Assembly (NCBI GenBank): GCA_963763215.1
Contig: CAVXNX010000005.1
Coordinates: forward strand, 62,001-126,000
Direction of reading: 5' to 3'
DNA: 64,000 nucleotides
DNA from: DASQZK01 sp963763215
GTDB lineage: Bacteria; Bacteroidota; Bacteroidia; Bacteroidales; GCA-2748055
Made by a program: the position numbers and the translations under genes. A model generated the notes under the pieces. It saw only the letters and a program-made list of their open reading frames with translations. It searched no databases and was not told where the DNA came from. Positions within the stretch are counted from its first letter, which is position 1. Each line of letters opens with the position of its first letter. Positions 8,807-17,862 of the stretch are shown here, piece after piece.

Positions 8807-9445
8807 ATGCAGAGGAGAAACTACGTCAGAAAACCGGGTCAACTCATCCCGGTCCTCATCACTTTTCTTTTATTGACCTTAACCCTTACCCCTCTGTCGG
8901 CCCAGACAGAAGATGAACAAAAGCCTTCCCTGAACACGGGAACGATTGAAGAACAGTTCGACTTCATGGTCGATAAATCCAGCAATTACGAGGAGTATAA
9001 GGTGATCAAAAAATCCTGGGTCAATACCATGCGTGCGCATCTCGCCGACACATTGAATTCCATGCGCGGAGATATCGCCGGCAAACAGGCTCTGATCAAA
9101 CAGAAGGATACCCGGATCGATTCGCTGAACGCACAGCTTCAGCAAACGCGCAGCCAGCTGCAGACGGCCATAAAGAACCGGGATAGCCTGACCCTGCTGG
9201 GAATCAGGATGTACAAGAATGCGTATAACGGCGTGATGTGGACGCTGATCGGCATACTGATCATCGCTCTCGCCGTCTTTATCGGTCTCTTCAAGCGGAG
9301 TAACCAGGTCACTGTACAGAAAGGAAAGGACCTTGATGAGCTTAAGGAGGAGTTCGAAGATCACCGCAAAAAGGCCAGGGAGCAGATGGAAATGGTCAAG
9401 CGCAAACATCTCGATGAGATCAATAAGCTGAGAAATTCCCACTGA
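8807..9445 (+). CDS. Coiled-coil membrane protein, unknown function
   Basis: 212 aa. Signal peptide at residues 1-32 (ITFLLLTLTLTPLSAQ), a periplasmic coiled coil at about 80-125 (RIDSLNAQLQQTRSQLQ), one transmembrane segment at about 143-164 (GVMWTLIGILIIALAVFIGLF), then a basic, charged cytoplasmic coiled coil to the end. Bacteroidetes relatives are often labelled tRNA (guanine-N1)-methyltransferase, but nothing here supports an enzyme; the topology argues for a structural or scaffolding role. Intact. A good terminator follows at 9488. Confidence 0.7.
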   Translation: MQRRNYVRKPGQLIPVLITFLLLTLTLTPLSAQTEDEQKPSLNTGTIEEQFDFMVDKSSNYEEYKVIKKSWVNTMRAHLADTLNSMRGDIAGKQALIKQKDTRIDSLNAQLQQTRSQLQTAIKNRDSLTLLGIRMYKNAYNGVMWTLIGILIIALAVFIGLFKRSNQVTVQKGKDLDELKEEFEDHRKKAREQMEMVKRKHLDEINKLRNSH

Positions 9446-9487
9446 ACCCACCCCCCGCCTGCATCGGGATTCGGATCAGATATACCG

Positions 9488-9523
9488 CCGGACAGGAGAT
9501 AAATATCCCTGGCCGGTTTTTTT
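9488..9523 (+). terminator. Intrinsic terminator after the coiled-coil membrane gene
   Basis: CCGG (9488-9491) pairs with CCGG (9513-9516), with an inner CAGG/CCTG stem, and is followed by seven T (9517-9523). Oriented to end the 8807-9445 transcript. Confidence 0.7.
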
Positions 9524-9661
9524 CTCCCGCTCATTACCGGCGGCAGCCCCGGAGGCAGAACCGATTCTGCCTGGCATCCTGAATGTGCAGCGAATTCTCC
9601 GCGATAGTCAACATTCTCAAAGGTTTAATGTTATATCAGACAGACATTAACGCTTAAGATT

Positions 9662-10610
9662 ATGCAGACAATTCTGGGTTCCGGTGGGGCCATCGGAGAG
9701 AATCTTGCCAGGGAACTACTGGCGTACACCAACAAGATCAGACTGGTAAGCCGTCATCCTTCGAAAGTCAATCCCACCGACGAACTGGTGTCGGCTGACG
9801 TCCGGGATCCGGCCCAGGTCGATAAGGCCATCGAAGGTTCAAACGTCGTCTATGTCACCGTGGGCTTTGAATACAAGCGGAAGGTCTGGGAAAAAACCTG
9901 GCCCCCGTTCATCCGGAGCGTCATCGACAGCTGTTCAAAGCACAATGCCTGGCTGGTCTTCTTCGATAATGTTTACTTGTACGATCCCAATTACATCGGT
10001 CATATGACCGAAGAAACGCCCATTCGTCCTTCGAGCCGTAAAGGCAAAGTCAGGGCTGAAATCGCCGGGATGATCATGGATGCGGTCAGCCAGGGAAAGC
10101 TGAAGGCTCTTATCGCCCGCTCGGCCGATTTTAACGGTCTGAAAAACAGCGTCCTGGTGGAAACCGTGCCGAAAAATCTTATGCAGGGAAAAAAGGCCAA
10201 TTGGTTTGCCAGTCTTCATAAAGTCCATACGTTTACCTTTATTCCCGATGCGGCAAAGGCAACGGCCATTCTTGGCAATACCCCTGAAGCGTACGGTGAA
10301 GTTTGGCATCTGCCGACCGACAACACCCGATCTGACCGGCAAACAGTGGGTGGAATTGTTTGCCCGCGAACTCGGGGTCAAGCCCGCTGTTCAGGTTCTT
10401 CCGGTATGGATGATGGGACTTGCGGGAATTTTTACGCCCGTGTTGAGAGAGTTGAAGGAGATGGCTTACCAGTACGACAGGGATTACTTTTTCGACAGTT
10501 CAAAATTCTGCGACCGATTCGGTTTCAAGCCCGTAAGCCCCGGCGAGGGGATCCGCAGGGTCGTTGCTGAGCTGAAATCCCGGGAAAAAAGGCAGACCGT
10601 CTCTGACTGA
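9662..10610 (+). CDS. NAD-dependent epimerase/dehydratase-like (atypical SDR), one frameshift
   Basis: About 315 aa when the frames are joined. The N-terminus QTILGSGGAIGENLARELL is a Rossmann nucleotide loop missing one of the usual glycines; LVSADVRDPAQVDKAI and NVVYVTVG follow the extended-SDR order. An FFDNVYLYDP segment sits in the place of the catalytic Tyr region. Near 10323 the frame changes, and the protein resumes with LTGKQWVELFARELG and a C-terminal domain ending at 10610. Substrate unknown; relatives act on nucleotide sugars or ketones. The following MBL gene is on the same strand 33 bases away. Confidence 0.75.
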
Positions 10611-10643
10611 AACAGGAGACCACCTAACAAAACACCATAACGT

Positions 10644-11473
10644 ATGAACGCAACAGATACGCCTGACAATCTGATTTCCCCAACCGGTGAGTTTTCCTTT
10701 GCTGCCGGACCCAGTCCTGTGGGAAAACCAGATGGCCCGAAGCCCATTACCCTGACCGTTGTTTACAATAACATCGCGGGGGACCCTGCCCTGAAAACAT
10801 CGTGGGGATTTGCCGTCTGGATAGAAGAGGCTGAAGGCGCGGTCCTTTTCGACACGGGAAGCAACGGTGATATCCTCCTCGGGAACATCACCGCCAGCGG
10901 TCTCGACCTTACCCGGCTCCACAGCATTGTTATATCCCATGAACACTGGGATCACGTCAATGGTCTGCCGGTCATCTTGAGTAAACTGAAAAGGCAGATT
11001 TCCGTCTTCGTGCCTTCCGGCATCGAATCCCAGGTATCGGCACTGATCCCGGGCGCCGATGTGATCGCTGTCACCAGGCCCCCAGTGCATTACGGGAGAG
11101 ATCTGGACCACCGGTCCGCTCCCGGGTACGCATCATGGCAAACCCCTGGTGGAGCAGTCGCTGCTGGTGAACCGGAACGGAAAATCTTACCTGGTTACCG
11201 GATGCTCACACCCCGGGATTGAAAACATTGCCGCATTTGCCCGGAAAAAACTTCCCGGATCATGAACTGGCATTGATTGCCGGGGGATTTCACATGGATG
11301 AAATGGATGAAGGGGAAATCACCTCGGCGGTTCAAAAACTCAGGCAGATGGAAGTTAGCTTTATTGCGCCCTCTCATTGCACCGGCAACAAGGCGACGCA
11401 ACATTTTCAGGAATCCTGGGGCCATGATTTCATTCCCCTGGGTCTCGGAGAATCCTTCATTACCGAGCCTTGA
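10644..11473 (+). CDS. MBL-fold metallohydrolase, DHPS-like group (frameshifted)
   Basis: About 275 aa when joined. LFDTGSNGDILLGNI and then VISHEHWDHVNGLP (residues about 88-102, the HxHxDH zinc motif) define a metallo-beta-lactamase fold. Downstream frames carry LVTGCSHPGIENI, GGFHMDE and PSHCTGNKA, which are the later metal-ligand motifs typical of the dihydropteroate-related MBL group. Frame changes lie near 11125 and 11255. The role is not known; these proteins are often annotated as methanopterin-related synthases without proof. Confidence 0.75.
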
Positions 11474-11489
11474 TGGTAACGGGCGGATT

Positions 11490-13366
11490 TCAATACCCGC
11501 CCTTCTTTTCCATTTCGGTTTTCTTCTCTGAATAGAAGTCCCTGAGGATGTAAAAGGCCTCCTTTTTATCTCCGCGCTGACCGATCAGCCCCTTCCTGTT
11601 CCATCCGTCCTGGATAAAAGGCAAGGTGCGCTTTGGCGACCTGAAATCAGCCAGGATCCAGGGGGTCATGCCCCTGAGAGGTCCGATCCTTTTAAGCATC
11701 GGGATCTGTTCCTCGTAAAGGTACTTCTGGAATTCCTCTGTCCACCGCGTCAGGCTGTCGCCATGAAAACCCTGGAGGGCACCTCCACCCAGTTCGGATA
11801 TGAATACCGGTTTCCGGTAGGCAAATTCAAAGGATACATCGCGGCATTTACCGGGAAGGCCCGTGTACCAGCCGAGATATTCATTGAAACTGATCAGGTC
11901 GGTGTATTGACCGAGCGGATCGGTGATCTTGAGGATGTTCTTATCAAAATCCTCATTGTTGACCTCCATGGCCGCAGATACGAGCCGGGTGTTGTCGAGC
12001 TCGCGCGCTTTTTTGATCAGTCCCGACATAAAGGTGGTCCGTTCGGGACTCACGGGCGTTTCATTTCCCACCGACCAGACGATGACAGATGCCCTGTTTT
12101 TATCCCTGGTGATCAGTTCCGTCAGCTGGTTTTCGGCATTCCGGTAAGTCTCTTCGTTTGTCCATTCGATGGTCCAGTATACCGGTATTTCTTCCCATAA
12201 CATGATTCCCATTTCCTCGGCTACCCTGGCCATATGCTCATTGTGCGGGTAGTGCGCCAGCCTGGCAAAGTTGCAGCCCAGTTCTCTGGCCCATCCCAGG
12301 AGCATCCTGGCATCATCTTCCGAGTAGGCTCTGCCTCCTCTCACCGGGTTTTCCTCATGGATGCTTATTCCCCTGAGAAATACGGGTTTGCCGTTAAGCA
12401 GGATATCCGTTCCCGAGACCTCAATAGTTCTGAACCCCATCCGGTCCGAAAGCGTGTCGTCGCCGGCCACGAGGGAGATGTCGTACATGTAGGGATGATC
12501 GGGAGACCAGCGGGTCAGTTTTTTAACACTGAATTCAAAGCTGACCGACCCGTCAGGGCCTGATTTGAAGGTTTTTTGCGTCTTCAGACCGGGGATGAGG
12601 ATGCCGACTTCGCGACCTTCTTTTCCTTCTCCGTCGAGATGAACAGAACCGGCGATGACATCACCCTCTCCTTTTTTCAGTTCCAGACTGTATAGTCCCT
12701 GATGAATGTCGAGGGAACTTCGATGAGCCTGACATCCCGGGTGAGCCCGCCATAGTTCCACCAATCGGTGTTGATGGTCGGGACGCCTTCTTTGATCCGT
12801 TTGTTATCCACCTTTACAACCAGGGAATTGCCGGTGTCGTTCACCGTGCCGGTCACTTCGAAATTGAAGGGTGTAAAACCGCCGGTATGGGTGCCGACTT
12901 TCAGTCCGTTCAGGTAGACATCGGCCCGGTAGTTCGCGGCGCCGAAATAAAGGAAATACCTTTTGCCCTTTTCCGGCCGGGGGAGGTCGAACTTCCGCCG
13001 GTACCATATGGAGCCTTCATAATAGAGCAGTCTGGCATCCTGGGAATTCCAGTCTCCCGGCACAAGGATGCCCGGGGTCCGGTCGAAGTCGTACTCCACG
13101 AGTTGGGATTTATCGGTTTGTTGGCGGTCACGGTAAAATGCGCCTCCCGCCTCGCTCTGATCCGGATAGGTGTCGTACGCCTGGTAGCGGTAATCATAGT
13201 AACCTGTTTCGTAGGGATCGATGATGTAATGCCATTTGCCGTTGAGGTTCAAGCCGGCCCGGTTCAGCGGGTCAGCGAGGAGAGGTTCTGTTCCACGGGC
13301 TTCGGTCCGGGAATAACCACCCAGCATCAGTACAAGAAGGGGCAGGGTTATCATTTTTTTCATCAT
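11490..13366 (-). CDS. Glycoside hydrolase family 2, beta-glucuronidase/galactosidase-like (one frameshift)
   Basis: About 625 aa from ATG 13366. A short signal peptide (MITLPLLVLMLGG) is followed by a jelly-roll sugar-binding domain (about residues 40-210), an Ig-like domain and a TIM barrel. SVGNETP contains the acid/base Glu and VFISELGGGA the nucleophile Glu. The stretch LRGMTPWILADFRSPKR near the C-terminus is more like beta-glucuronidases than LacZ. The frame shifts near 12710, inside the second domain. Probably periplasmic and acts on plant or host glycans. It converges with the MBL gene; tilS lies upstream on the same strand. Confidence 0.88.
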
Positions 13367-13546
13367 GAGATGTTTATGGTTTTCGCACCGGCCCCCCAGG
13401 TGACAGCCCGCGGGTGACTTACCGGATCGGGAAAGGGCCGGAGCCGGATTTATCAACGGTTAAAAATAGTGATAATCCGTGGAAAACACGGAATTTCAGG
13501 AATGGTTTCTCACCAGGCACCGGCGGGAGGTCCGTATCCCGGGCTT

Positions 13547-14871
13547 CTAGAGTACCTCAATCTGCAGGATCCGTGAAGTCTCCGGCGTGATCTTGAACCT
13601 GTCATCGATGCGTTTGCCGATGACCCATACAATGTCCTGCCCGCTGGTCAGCAGCCAGGTATTCTCCTTTTCCGGGATCGACATTTTGTTATCGACGAAA
13701 AAGTCACTGAGTTTTTTCATATTCGTCATGCCCAGGGGCCGGAAATAATCGCCTTTTTCCCATTTCCGGATGATCAGGGGAAATTCCAGGAGGTCGAAAT
13801 CAAGGCAGGCGATATCCGGATAGCGCGGGATGATAAAATCTCCGGTGTGATCAACGAATGCTGAGAGAAAGCTGCAGGGGTTCATCGACGTTCAGGTAGG
13901 GATTTTCGATATAATAGCGTTTCTGATGCGGTGGTCTGATGGGTTCGATGATGAGGAATTCCCGGTCCTTAACCATCCGGTGGGTCGGGGAGAGGAAGAT
14001 CCGGCCGGGCGGGCCCTGGAGACTTTTCATTACATCATCGGCAGCGGCGGGCGGGAAATTGAAATCGCTCATGATGGCATAGAGCCAGGCATGAGCAAAC
14101 CGGTCGCCGGTGAGCTTCCTGACAGGGATGGTCATGTGGCGTTTTTCCCGGATGATCAGTTCCCGTTTCTTCTCTTCGATGACATTCATGAAAATGTCAC
14201 CTGCCTCTCTCAGCCTGAAGATATTCTCCAGCATCACCTCGTTGAACCGGGGGTTGATCTCTTCCAGGACAGGGATGACCTGGTGGCGGATCTTGTTCCG
14301 GGCATATTTGGTGGTGGCATTGCTTGAATCTTCCCTCCATTCAAGGCTGCCGTTCCCCGGCATACTCACTGATCTGTTCCCGCGTGGCAAAGAGCAGAGG
14401 CCTGATGAGGTTCCCCGTTTTTTCGCGGATGCCGGTGAGCCCCTTGATGCCGGTCCCGCGAAGCAGATTGATGAAGAACGTCTCGGTGATGTCATTCCTG
14501 TTATGTGCCGTGGCGGTGACCTCACAACCTGCTTGTACCCTCACCTCCTCGAACCACTCATACCGGAGCTCCCGGGCCGCCATCTGGACCGACAGGTTGT
14601 TGTTTGTCGCATATTCTACGGTATTGAACGACCGGGTATACACCGGAACATCATATCTCTTTCCCAGGTCGCTGACAAACCGTTCATCGCCATCCGACTC
14701 CCCGTCTCTGAGCTGGAAATTGCAGTGAGCCATGACACAGGAATATCCTGCCCGGTAGAAAAGGTCAAGCATGACCACGGAATCGATTCCGCCCGAAATG
14801 GCAAGGAGGATGGGGTCCTGCATCCTGCAGAGCTGGTTGTCGATGATAAAGGCGGAGAATAGGTCAAGCAT
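13547..14871 (-). CDS. tilS: tRNA(Ile)-lysidine synthase (two frameshifts)
   Basis: Adds lysine to C34 of tRNA-Ile(CAU), which makes it read AUA codons; essential in most bacteria. The N-terminal PP-loop ATPase shows LLAISGGIDSVVM and AHCNFQLRDGES, with TATAHNRNDITETFF further on. The middle domain (RNKIRHQVIPVLEEINPRF) and the C-terminal TilS domain (IRKWEKGDYFRPLGM, KKLSDFFVDNK) lie in two other frames, with breaks near 14345 and near 13870. Total about 440 aa, normal. ATG 14871 gives the family N-terminus, although the frame stays open to 14916. Confidence 0.9.
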
Positions 14872-14892
14872 ACGGAAATTTTCGACTAAGGT

Positions 14893-14927
14893 AAAAAAAA
14901 GAGGCTGCACCGTCAACGGGCAGCCTC
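14893..14927 (-). terminator. Terminator of the peroxiredoxin gene
   Basis: GAGGCTGC (14901-14908) and GCAGCCTC (14920-14927) make a perfect 8-bp stem. On the minus strand it is followed by eight T (14900-14893). It sits between ahpC and tilS and separates their transcription. Confidence 0.9.
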
Positions 14928-14956
14928 CTAAAAACCATTCAGGTTATCTGATATTT

Positions 14957-15589
14957 TTAATTTCCGGAAAGGTAGGCGGCGATTCCCTCCTGGGTAGCCT
15001 GCAGGGCTTTATTGCCCGAGTGCCAGTCGGCCGGGCATACTTCCCCGTTAATTTCGAAAAACTGAAGAGCGTCAACCATACGGAGTGTTTCATCGACACT
15101 CCGGCCGAGGGGCATGTCGTTGACGACCTGGTGCCGGACGATCCCTTTCTTGTCGATCAGGAAAAGGCCGCGATACGACTGCGGAATTCCACTAAAGCCG
15201 GCCTGGCCTTCTTCATCATATTCGAATTCCCCGGCCAGAACATCATAGTTCTCGGCAATGGTTTTGGACTGGTCAGCAACAATGGGAAACCTGACACCTT
15301 TTATTCCCCCGTCCCTGCGCTCGGTCTGGAGCCATTTCCAATGTGAAAATTCCGAGTCGACGGAACACCCGACAACGGCGGTATTCCTCTTTTCAAATTC
15401 TTCAATTTTATTCTGGAAACCGATAATCTCAGTGGGACAGACAAACGTAAAATCTGCCGGGTAAAAGAAAAATACAACATATTTCTGACCGAGATACTGA
15501 CTGAGTGAAAAGTCTCTGACGATTTCACCACCCTTGATCACTGCGGGTGCAGAAAATCCCGGTGCTTTTTTTCCAATTAATACTGCCAT
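14957..15589 (-). CDS. ahpC: 2-Cys peroxiredoxin, AhpC/Prx1 type
   Basis: 210 aa. Reduces hydrogen peroxide and organic hydroperoxides. The peroxidatic Cys is C51 in DFTFVCPTE, and the resolving Cys is about residue 185 in GEVCPADW, so it is a typical 2-Cys enzyme. The GIPQSYRGLFLID segment is close to the GGLG/YF region that affects sensitivity to overoxidation. Intact, with its own -7 box and terminator. No ahpF is adjacent, so the electron donor is unknown. Confidence 0.93.
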   Translation of the reverse strand: MAVLIGKKAPGFSAPAVIKGGEIVRDFSLSQYLGQKYVVFFFYPADFTFVCPTEIIGFQNKIEEFEKRNTAVVGCSVDSEFSHWKWLQTERRDGGIKGVRFPIVADQSKTIAENYDVLAGEFEYDEEGQAGFSGIPQSYRGLFLIDKKGIVRHQVVNDMPLGRSVDETLRMVDALQFFEINGEVCPADWHSGNKALQATQEGIAAYLSGN

Positions 15590-15626
15590 AATTTACAATG
15601 TGTTTTTTTGGTTAAACAATTTTCAG

Positions 15627-15634
15627 CAAATGTA
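15627..15634 (-). promoter_or_regulatory. -7 box of the peroxiredoxin promoter
   Basis: On the minus strand 15634-15627 reads TACATTTG, an exact TAnnTTTG match, 38 bases upstream of the ahpC ATG. No clear -33 TTG at the standard spacing. I see no OxyR-like site that I can defend. Confidence 0.5.
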
Positions 15635-15810
15635 TATCATATGTTCCTCTGTATTCAGCGGAACATCCTGTTTTACGCGAAACTCTCAATGCGTTTTGTG
15701 AATAAATGATCTGAACGGATGAATGAGAAACAAGGATCATAAAACAACGTTCAAAGGGCATTGTTTGTCGGAAAACGCAAATATCCGGGAAAAAGTATAG
15801 ATCCGGCCAT

Positions 15811-17685
15811 TTAATAGGGCAGGATATCCGGCGCTTCGATGTAGAAATTGTTGGGATTCAGCTTTTTCTCACCCGAGAAATTGAGGTAATCTCCCAGTCC
15901 CATCCCGTTCACGTTGGGATAGAAGGTGAACCTGAACTGGAAGGTGGGGAAGACGAGCCTTTCATTCCGGAACCTGACCCCGAGCCCGAGAGCCGAATAT
16001 CCGTCGACATTCGAAATACTTGCCCGTTCCGGACCGATGAAGGCGAAATCGGCGAAACCGAAAAAGACAAACCGGAAACCATAGAGGTAAAATGGGGTAA
16101 AGGCATCGGATTCGAGGTTGAGCACCAGTTTTTGACGGCCATAGATGTCGTACCGGGAGAACCCGGTGAGTCCCGATTTGTCGTTGATGTAGATCCGTTC
16201 CAGCGGGAAGCGGTTGATCCCGCGGGTATAGGTCAGGTTGGCGAAATGCCTGAATTTGAACTGGTTCAGGATATAGAGGTTGGTAAAGTAATTGGCATTG
16301 AAGTGAACAACGCCCTGTTGTAACTCTCCCGATGGCGTAACGAATCCTCCCCCTGAGGTACTGAGGTAAAGGTAGCCATAGTTGTCGATATAGTTCCCAT
16401 GGGCCAGGTTAAGTGAAAAATAGGACCGGTTGAGAAATTCATCAAACTCTTCCCCGACGATCAGGTTTGCTTTCCAGCCGATGGGGATATCTTCCGTGCG
16501 ACCGAAGCTGTAGATCAGGTTACTCCGGAAAAATTTCTGTGAAGAAATCGCAAAACTGTTCAGCCATAAGGTTTTATTGTGAAATTCGTAGAGGAGTTTT
16601 TCTTCGACCCGGGGTCTTTCAAAATATTTTTCATGATAGACCCGCGCGGAAAGGACGAAATTTGTTCTTTTGTCATTCAGCCGGTTTATTTCTTTTCTGA
16701 TGGGAAACGCTTTGCCGAGCCACAGGTCATAATAATTGTAATTCAATTTTTCCCGGATGGTGGACGTATCGGAAAACCAGATATACCGGGCCGTCTGTGT
16801 ATGACGGGCCGTCAGTCCTCCCGCGTACCGGGTGTTCGGGGTCAGGAACCGTCTTTCGAGACTTATCCCGTAGGATTTCAGATCGTAAACATTCTGGTAA
16901 TAAATCCGGTTGTCGATGAAAGAACCCAGGATATTCCTGTTCCGGTAGAAGGCTTCATAGCCCAGAAGATGGGATTGTGAAGGATCCCAGTAAACATTGT
17001 TCTGCAATTCGTGTCCTGTTCCGAGGATGTTATGGTCCCAGATTTCCACCCGTCCCGATTCCACATCGTTGAGTTCGACAAAAAACGCTTTTGACCAGAC
17101 GTCCTTGGTGACAACGGTCACGTCGACCATACCTGGATTGCCTTTGACGTCGCTGATGATGAACCGGGCATCTTCGATATAGCTCTGCTCGCGCAATAAC
17201 CGTTCATTATCGGCAAAGGTTTGCGGGTCGACATGGTCACCTTCCCTGAACAGCAGGTTGTTTTCCAGAACCCTGACCCGAGTCTTGACATGGATGGTAT
17301 TTGCGGTATTGTTAAGCCAGGAGGTGTTATGATAGGTCGTATCGGTGATGCTTGTCCCAAAGGGATCGAGGCGTACGAACCGGATCTTCCGGATGATCTT
17401 TCCTGCATAGGGCAGGTATTCAGCATCGCTCAGACGCGTTCCCAGCGTATCCTTGATGGGTTTCCGGGGAGGAGCGATAACAATATTATGCAACTCCCGG
17501 GTCCATTTGTTCTGGTAGGCTTTGACCTTCAGCGAATCAAAAAACTGCTGGGTCTTCTGGTGCTTGCTCCTGTTGATCGACGTGTCTGCCCAGATTTCGG
17601 TAGCATTCGGATCAAGGTGCTGTCCGAAAACTGCAGGATGCGACAAGGCCGCAAAAAGGATGATATGGAATAGTGCAAGCTTCAA
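15811..17685 (-). CDS. Outer membrane protein with POTRA-like domain and BamA/TamA-like barrel
   Basis: 624 aa, intact. Signal peptide at residues 1-21. Residues about 90-200 look like one POTRA-type domain (GKIIRKIRFVRLDPFGTS, then FREGDHVDPQTFADNERLLREQSYIEDARFII, a common POTRA pattern, then VDVTVVTKDVWS). The remaining 400 residues alternate hydrophobic and polar residues with many aromatic positions, ending in a terminal strand with a final Tyr, as expected for an Omp85-like barrel. It probably sits in the outer membrane; whether it inserts proteins or moves lipids is unknown. Confidence 0.75.
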   Translation of the reverse strand: MKLALFHIILFAALSHPAVFGQHLDPNATEIWADTSINRSKHQKTQQFFDSLKVKAYQNKWTRELHNIVIAPPRKPIKDTLGTRLSDAEYLPYAGKIIRKIRFVRLDPFGTSITDTTYHNTSWLNNTANTIHVKTRVRVLENNLLFREGDHVDPQTFADNERLLREQSYIEDARFIISDVKGNPGMVDVTVVTKDVWSKAFFVELNDVESGRVEIWDHNILGTGHELQNNVYWDPSQSHLLGYEAFYRNRNILGSFIDNRIYYQNVYDLKSYGISLERRFLTPNTRYAGGLTARHTQTARYIWFSDTSTIREKLNYNYYDLWLGKAFPIRKEINRLNDKRTNFVLSARVYHEKYFERPRVEEKLLYEFHNKTLWLNSFAISSQKFFRSNLIYSFGRTEDIPIGWKANLIVGEEFDEFLNRSYFSLNLAHGNYIDNYGYLYLSTSGGGFVTPSGELQQGVVHFNANYFTNLYILNQFKFRHFANLTYTRGINRFPLERIYINDKSGLTGFSRYDIYGRQKLVLNLESDAFTPFYLYGFRFVFFGFADFAFIGPERASISNVDGYSALGLGVRFRNERLVFPTFQFRFTFYPNVNGMGLGDYLNFSGEKKLNPNNFYIEAPDILPY

Positions 17686-17760
17686 AATGTGAATGCAATT
17701 AAAGCGGAAATATAGTAAACTTTATTGTGAAATATGAGGCCGGGGTAATGACAAAATAAT

Positions 17761-17839
17761 GACCCGGAGCGTTGTTTAGCAGCCTTTTCCCCGGGTTTGC
17801 AGGGGGGATTGGCGTGGCCGTTAAACAACAGTCCGGGTC
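17761..17839. repeat. Long imperfect inverted repeat between two minus-strand genes
   Basis: GACCCGGA-GC-GTTGTTTA (17761-17778) is matched by TAAACAAC-AG-TCCGGGTC (17822-17839): 16 of 18 positions pair around a two-base internal loop, enclosing 43 bases that include a CCCC/GGGG pair. No T-run follows on either strand, so it is not an ordinary intrinsic terminator. It lies between the stop of the M49-like gene side (17863) and the start of the barrel gene (17685) and may be a structured 5' leader of the latter. Confidence 0.55.
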
Positions 17840-17862
17840 GGGTTTCCTGGGTATTCCGGTGA

